Source: JASLDZ01 sp964242625
GTDB lineage: Bacteria; Pseudomonadota; Alphaproteobacteria; Caulobacterales; Caulobacteraceae
NCBI GenBank assembly: GCA_964242625.1
Contig: CAXTAO010000034.1
Span: forward strand, 1 to 27,158
Reading direction: 5' to 3'
DNA: 27,158 bases
Part shown: one piece after another, positions 23,150 to 27,158 of the stretch
Layout of the letters: each line of letters begins with the position of its first letter
Numbering within the stretch: position 1 is the first letter of the stretch
The notes under the pieces: generated by a model
What the model was told of the DNA's origin: nothing
Seen by the model: only the letters and a program-made list of their open reading frames with translations
Databases searched by the model: none
Position numbers and translations under genes: made by a program

Positions 23150-23811
23150 CGCGCGCGCCCGGGCGGCGGGGGGAGGCGGGCTTCACCCTGGCCGAGGTGC
23201 TGGTCGCCCTGGCGCTCCTGGCGGTGGCCGCCCTCCTCGCCGCGCGCGCCTTTGCGACAGACCAGGGCGCGCTGCGCCGCATCGAGGCGCGGGTCCAGGG
23301 CTCGGACGAGGTCGCCGCCGCGCAGGAACGGGTGCGCGCCCGGCTGCGCCAGCTCTACCCCGGCACGCGCTACGACCGCTCGGGCGCCTTCGCGGCGGTG
23401 TCGGGCTGGCCCGACAAGCTCGAGTTCATGGCGCCCGAGCCGGCGGGTCCGGTGCGGGGGCGGGTCGACGTCTGGCGGCTGGACCTGTCGCCGGACGGTC
23501 GGCTGCGCCTCGACGGCGGCCTCACCGGCGACGAGCCTGACGGTGAAGCCGCGCTCCTGACCGGCGTGTCGCGGCTGGAGCTCGCCTACTACGGTCTGGC
23601 GGGCGCGACGGGCGCGTCCGTCGCGGCGACGCCGGGCTGGACCGACCGCTGGTCGCGCCGCCTCGCGCCGCCCCGGCTGATCCGCGTGCGGGTGGCCTTC
23701 GCGCCCGGCGACCGCAGGCGCTGGCCCGACCTCCTGGTCGCTCCCGCCGCGACCGTCGACAGCGACTGCCAGTTCGACCAGATCGAAGGCGGCTGCCGGG
23801 GGCGGCGATGA
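23146..23811 (+). CDS. gspJ: Minor pseudopilin GspJ
   Basis: A 221-aa pseudopilin. The leader MTRAPGRRGEAG is cut after Gly12 before FTLAEVLVALALLAVAAL, with Glu17 at mature position 5. The larger globular domain has the GspJ pattern: RRIEARVQG, then LEFMAPEP, and a late RLIRVRVAF-type strand (here PPRLIRVRVAF). Two cysteines near the C terminus could form a disulfide. The GTG at 23146 overlaps gspI, and the stop overlaps gspL as ATGA. It should sit at the pseudopilus tip with GspI. Confidence 0.9.
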   Translation: MTRAPGRRGEAGFTLAEVLVALALLAVAALLAARAFATDQGALRRIEARVQGSDEVAAAQERVRARLRQLYPGTRYDRSGAFAAVSGWPDKLEFMAPEPAGPVRGRVDVWRLDLSPDGRLRLDGGLTGDEPDGEAALLTGVSRLELAYYGLAGATGASVAATPGWTDRWSRRLAPPRLIRVRVAFAPGDRRRWPDLLVAPAATVDSDCQFDQIEGGCRGRR

Positions 23812-24824
23812 GCGATGTGCTCAACACCGAGGTCGGCGACGTCCTCCAGGCCCTCAAGCGCGCCGGGCGCTGGTGGTGGGCCGAGCTCGCCGAGGTGTTC
23901 GCGCCGCTGGCCCGTCCCGGCCGACGCCGCGCCTGGCCCCACACCGCCGAGCGGGGGCCGGACGGGCGCTGGGCGCTGCGCGATGCGGCGGGCGTGCCCG
24001 TCCCGATCACGGGCGGCGCGCGGGACGCGGCCGTAGTCCTGGCGCCCGGCGAGGCGTTGGTGCGCGTCCTCCCCATGCCCGACCTGCCCGAGCGCGACCT
24101 CAGGCGCATGGTCGAGCTGGGCGTGGACCGGCTGATCCCGTTCCCGCCCGCGGAGGCGGCCGTGGCGCTGGACGTGGCCGAGCTGACCGACGGCGACGGC
24201 CGGCGCACCGTGCGCCTCGCCGCTGCGCCGCGGGCGACGGTGGACGCCGTGCTGCGCTCGGCGGAGGCGGCGGGGATCGCGCCCGTCGCGCTCCTCGCCC
24301 GCGGCGAGGGCGTCGAGATCGACCTCCTGCCCTCGCTTTCAGCCCCGCCCACCGCCCGGGACCGGCGGGTGCGCGCGGTCGCCTGGGCGGTGATGGCCGC
24401 GCTCCTCGTGTTCAACGTGGGCCTGTGGATCTGGCGCGACGTGCGCGACCTCGACGTCTTGAAAGACGCGGCGGCCCAGCGTCGGCCGGTCGCCGAGCGC
24501 GTGGAGCGCCTGCGCCGCACCCTGCGCGGCGAGGCCGAGCGCGTGCGCGCCCGGGTCGCGGCGCGGGCGGCGAACGAGCCGCTGCGCACGCTGGACGCCC
24601 TGTCGCGCGCCATCCCCTCCGACGCCTGGGTGCAGCGGCTGACGCTGGACGGCGGACGCGTGCGGCTCGCCGGGCGGCGGCGCGAGGGGAGCGACGTCGC
24701 CGCCGCCCTGCAGCGCGCGGGCTTCCCCGACGCGCGACCCTCCGGCGACGCGCCGACCAGCGTCGACGGTTTCGACATCACCGCGACCGCGCCGCCTCCG
24801 GCCCCGGCGGGGGGGCGGCGGTGA
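23808..24824 (+). CDS. gspL: T2SS protein GspL-like (PilM/PilN-type)
   Basis: A 338-aa bitopic inner-membrane protein. The cytoplasmic part (about 1-185) has an actin-like/PilM-type segment RVLPMPDLPERDLRRMVEL and GVDRLIPFPP. One transmembrane helix spans about 188-209 (AWAVMAALLVFNVGLWIW). The periplasmic part begins with a coiled-coil-like stretch (about 214-260) and continues as a ferredoxin-like PilN/GspL fold. GspL links the ATPase GspE to GspM. The ATG overlaps gspJ directly, so no gspK lies between J and L. The place before gspM supports the name, although the sequence is diverged from classical GspL. Confidence 0.82.
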   Translation: MSDVLNTEVGDVLQALKRAGRWWWAELAEVFAPLARPGRRRAWPHTAERGPDGRWALRDAAGVPVPITGGARDAAVVLAPGEALVRVLPMPDLPERDLRRMVELGVDRLIPFPPAEAAVALDVAELTDGDGRRTVRLAAAPRATVDAVLRSAEAAGIAPVALLARGEGVEIDLLPSLSAPPTARDRRVRAVAWAVMAALLVFNVGLWIWRDVRDLDVLKDAAAQRRPVAERVERLRRTLRGEAERVRARVAARAANEPLRTLDALSRAIPSDAWVQRLTLDGGRVRLAGRRREGSDVAAALQRAGFPDARPSGDAPTSVDGFDITATAPPPAPAGGRR

Positions 24825-25363
24825 GCGGGCTCACCGCGCGGGAGCGGCGGCTTGTGGCGCTGGCGATCCTCGCCGCGGTCGTGCTCCTGGTCGGCTTCGG
24901 CGTGGTCGCGCCCATAGTCCGCGGCTTTGGCGACCGGGCGGAGGCGAAGGCGGAAGCGCGCGCCGAGCTCGCGCGCGACGCCCGCCTCATGGCCCAGCGC
25001 CCCGCGTTGGAGCGTGAGCTGCGCGCGCGCCGCGCCGCCGGCTCCCCCTTGATCGACGCTCCGGACGCCGCGCGGGCGGGCGAGGCGGCGCGGGGGCGGG
25101 TGGTCCGCGCGGCGGCGGACGCGGGGGCGGGCGTGCAGGGCGTGCGGCTCGATCCGCCCTCTGCGGGCGAGGTGCGACTTCACGCCGACCTGCGCTGCAC
25201 GCTCGCGCAGCTTACCGACATGCTGCGGCGGCTCGAGAGTGCGGAGCCGATCGCGAGCGTATCGGCGCTGACCGTTTCGGCGCCGGGTTCCGAGGCCGCC
25301 GCGGCGGGCTCGTCTTTGGAGGTGCGGCTGGATGTCGCCTACGGCTACGCCGCCGCCCGCTAG
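24821..25363 (+). CDS. gspM: T2SS protein GspM
   Basis: A 180-aa bitopic inner-membrane protein. A short cytoplasmic N terminus (SGLTARERR) precedes a transmembrane helix at about 12-31, then a coiled-coil-like helix (about 36-75, Ala/Arg/Glu-rich) and a small alpha/beta domain ending in LEVRLDVAYGY. This is the GspM (GspMb-type) layout; it pairs with GspL. The GTG start overlaps gspL as GTGA. The end overlaps the next gene by 32 nt. Confidence 0.85.
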   Translation: MSGLTARERRLVALAILAAVVLLVGFGVVAPIVRGFGDRAEAKAEARAELARDARLMAQRPALERELRARRAAGSPLIDAPDAARAGEAARGRVVRAAADAGAGVQGVRLDPPSAGEVRLHADLRCTLAQLTDMLRRLESAEPIASVSALTVSAPGSEAAAAGSSLEVRLDVAYGYAAAR

Positions 25364-25913
25364 GGTCCCGTGGACGCCCGCCCTCCTGGGCGGCGCGCTC
25401 GCGCTGGGCGCTGTGGCGCAGCTCGCCCTGCCGCCCTCGCCGCCGCCGGTCGAGCCGACGGCCGCCCCCGCGCGCGCCCTGCGGCGGCTGACCGCGGCCG
25501 TGATCGCCCCCGCGCCCGCGCCGCCGCTCGACTACCCCGCGATCCTCCAGCGCGCGCTGTTCGACCCGGCGCGCAGCGCGTCGGCGCTCTCCGCCCCCGG
25601 CGCCGCCGGGCCCGCCGCCGCCACCTTCACTCTCCTCGGCGTGGCGCTGGCGCGAGGCCGTGCAGCCGCGGTCGTGCGCGACGGCGCGGGCGCTGTGCAC
25701 ACGCTCTCTCCCGGCGAGGCGCTGGCCGGGTGGCGGCTCGTGTCCGTGGGGAGGGAGCGCGCCGCCCTGTCGGACGGAACGGTCGTGCTCCCGCTGCGCG
25801 TCGGCGCGCCGGCGACGGCGGGCGCGGCTCCTGCGGCGGCCGGCGCGCCGCCCGTCGCGGGCGCGACGGAAGGCTACGGCCCGACGCCGGCGGTCGGGGG
25901 CCCGCCGCGATGA
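25332..25913 (+). CDS. gspC: T2SS GspC/GspN-like inner-membrane protein
   Basis: A 193-aa protein with one hydrophobic helix near the N terminus (about 16-34) and a Pro/Ala-rich linker. It then has a small beta domain of the GspC homology-region type: LFDPARS, FTLLGVALARGRAAAVVRDGAG, LSPGEALAGWRLVSVGRERAAL. GspC bridges the inner-membrane platform to the N0 domain of the secretin GspD. No PDZ or coiled-coil domain follows, so it is a short form, sometimes annotated GspN in alphaproteobacteria. The ATG at 25332 gives a 32-nt overlap with gspM; no later in-frame start precedes the helix. The stop overlaps gspD as ATGA, which supports a C-D pair. Confidence 0.75.
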   Translation: MSPTATPPPARVPWTPALLGGALALGAVAQLALPPSPPPVEPTAAPARALRRLTAAVIAPAPAPPLDYPAILQRALFDPARSASALSAPGAAGPAAATFTLLGVALARGRAAAVVRDGAGAVHTLSPGEALAGWRLVSVGRERAALSDGTVVLPLRVGAPATAGAAPAAAGAPPVAGATEGYGPTPAVGGPPR

Positions 25914-27158
25914 GGCGTCCCGTTTCGCTGGTCGCGGCGCTCGTGCTGCTGGTGGGGTGCACCTCCCTGCCGCCGGTGAACGCCCCCGCGCCCGCCGCCG
26001 GCCCGGTCTCCGCACCGCGCGCCGCGCCCGTCGTGCGCGACGCCGCCGGCTCGCCGCTCGAGGGCGAGGTGCGCTCCACGATCGTGCCCGGCCGGCCGGA
26101 GATGGCGTCCCTGCCCAATCCGCCGCCGTCGCGCCGGGGCCGGGGCGGCGCGCCCGTGGTGCTCAACTTCCCCGGCGTGGACGTGCAGGCGGTCGCCCAG
26201 GCGGTGGTCGGCGACATCCTGGGCCTGCCGGTGACGGTCGCCCCCGACCTGCACCAGCCGGTCACGCTGGTCCCCGGCCACGCCGTGCCCCGCGGCGAGG
26301 TGCTGCCGCTGTTGGAGCAGGCGCTGCGGGGTGCGAACCTCGCGCTCGTGGCCCAGCCCGCCGGCGGCTATGCGGTGATGACGGTCGACCAGGCCAAGAG
26401 CGCCGCCCCCGTGGGCGCCGGCGCGGACGACGCGGCGGTGGGCTTCGGGAGCGAGGCGATCCACCTGCGCTTCGTCAACGCCGAGGAGCTCAGGCGGCTG
26501 ATCGACCCGGTGCTGCCGGGCGTGGTGACCGGGGCCGACGCCTCGGCGCAGGTGCTGACGGTCGCCGGCACCCCCGGCCAGCGCGGGAGCGCCCGCGACC
26601 TCGTGCGCCAGTTCGACGTGGACTGGCTGCGCGGGACCTCGTTCGGCCTCTTCGTGCCGCGCCGCACCGACGCGCGGCTGATCGCGCCCGAGCTCGACAA
26701 GGTGCTCAATTCCGACGGCTCGCCGACCAAGAACCTCGTGCGGCTGATCGCCATGGAGCGGCTGAACGGCATCCTCGCCGTCACCACCCAGCCCCAATAC
26801 CTCGAGGACGTGCGGCGCTGGATCGAGATCCTCGACCGCGAGGGCGAGAGCGCCCAGCGGCGGCTCTGGGTCTACCACGTGCAGAACGGCCGGGCGGGCG
26901 ACCTCGCCAAGGTTCTCGCCTCGGCCTTCGGACAGGCGGGCGCGCAGTCCATGGGTGCGGGGCCGCGCGCGCCGGCGCTGGGCTTCTCCGACTCGACCAC
27001 GCCGCCCTCGGGCGTCGTCGGCCCGGACGCGGGCGCGGCGCAGGCGCAGGCGTCGGGCCTGGGATCCGGCGGCCTCGGCGGAGGCGGCGGCTTCGGCGGC
27101 GGCGCCGGCGCGACGGGCCAGGTCGGCGCGTCGGGGATGGCGGGCGGCGGGGGCGGCC
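25910..27158 (+). CDS. gspD: T2SS secretin GspD (lipoprotein; 3' end outside window)
   Basis: 416 codons are present before the window ends; the secretin core is missing. The N terminus MRRPVSLVAALVLLVGC ends in a lipobox with Cys17, so the protein is a lipoprotein itself, which can replace a pilotin. After a Pro/Ala-rich linker come the N0 domain (about 83-160, starting VVLNFPGVDVQAVAQAVV), N1 (about 183-240) and N2 (about 245-310). The start of N3 (RRLWVYHVQNGRAGDLAKVLASAF) is interrupted by a long Gly/Ala/Ser-rich loop (from about 345 to the window edge). The ATG at 25910 overlaps the gspC-like gene. GspD forms the outer-membrane pore for folded exoproteins. Confidence 0.93.
   Translation, partial: MRRPVSLVAALVLLVGCTSLPPVNAPAPAAGPVSAPRAAPVVRDAAGSPLEGEVRSTIVPGRPEMASLPNPPPSRRGRGGAPVVLNFPGVDVQAVAQAVVGDILGLPVTVAPDLHQPVTLVPGHAVPRGEVLPLLEQALRGANLALVAQPAGGYAVMTVDQAKSAAPVGAGADDAAVGFGSEAIHLRFVNAEELRRLIDPVLPGVVTGADASAQVLTVAGTPGQRGSARDLVRQFDVDWLRGTSFGLFVPRRTDARLIAPELDKVLNSDGSPTKNLVRLIAMERLNGILAVTTQPQYLEDVRRWIEILDREGESAQRRLWVYHVQNGRAGDLAKVLASAFGQAGAQSMGAGPRAPALGFSDSTTPPSGVVGPDAGAAQAQASGLGSGGLGGGGGFGGGAGATGQVGASGMAGGGGG

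Noticed and set aside
1..27158. CRISPR arrays, tRNA/rRNA genes, transposases, prophage or defence genes
   Set aside because: Looked for and not seen; the repeats present are few, palindromic and not regularly spaced.

Overview
The window is very GC-rich DNA (by eye well above 70% G+C; not computed). It most likely comes from an alphaproteobacterium in or near the Caulobacterales. The main reason is the order fliQ-fliR-flhB-cckA, which is the Caulobacter arrangement. A CtrA-like site upstream of fliQ, a PEPxxWA-CTERM protein and an alphaproteobacterial-type small RNA agree with this. Genes are tightly packed, often with 4-nt ATGA/GTGA overlaps and GTG starts. High GC produces very long antisense shadow frames, which are left out.

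Layout. (1) 1-2735, minus strand: a Nudix hydrolase overlapping folE (GTP cyclohydrolase I), preceded by a BAAT-family acyl-CoA thioesterase-like gene broken by an apparent single-base frameshift. (2) 2805-7225, plus strand: a CtrA-like box, the flagellar export genes fliQ, fliR and flhB, then the cell-cycle hybrid kinase gene cckA. (3) 7240-7658: a gene-free stretch filled by a large nested palindrome. It is built from two inverted copies of a repeat, and a third partial copy sits at the left edge of the window. (4) 7752-11296: a GT4-type glycosyltransferase and a Tat-exported DUF885 metallopeptidase-like protein. (5) 11338-11433: a probable small RNA resembling the alphaproteobacterial ar8 (MmgR) family, ending in a textbook terminator. 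(6) 11433-14557: biotin genes bioF-bioD (minus) and bioA (plus), with a perfect 14-bp palindrome between the divergent starts. (7) 14561-17344, minus: an S53 (sedolisin) peptidase and a PEPxxWA-CTERM surface protein, each followed by a strong hairpin. (8) 17474-27158: a type II secretion locus: prepilin peptidase (minus), then a SleB-like cell-wall hydrolase translationally coupled to gspE, gspF, gspG, gspH, gspI, gspJ, gspL, gspM, a gspC-like gene and gspD, which runs off the window.

How the parts fit together. The T2SS genes form one overlapping operon for export across the outer membrane, with a wall hydrolase that could open peptidoglycan for the secretin. The neighbouring sedolisin, which has a Sec signal, is a plausible substrate. 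CckA is the kinase at the top of the phosphorelay that activates CtrA, and a CtrA-like site precedes the flagellar genes leading into cckA. The least explained items are the nested palindromic repeat at 7240-7658, the sRNA at about 11370-11433, the palindrome in the bioF-bioA gap, the wall hydrolase in the T2SS operon, an unusual GspI (Asp in place of Glu at +5) and the lack of gspK. No tRNA, rRNA, CRISPR array, transposase or prophage gene was seen.
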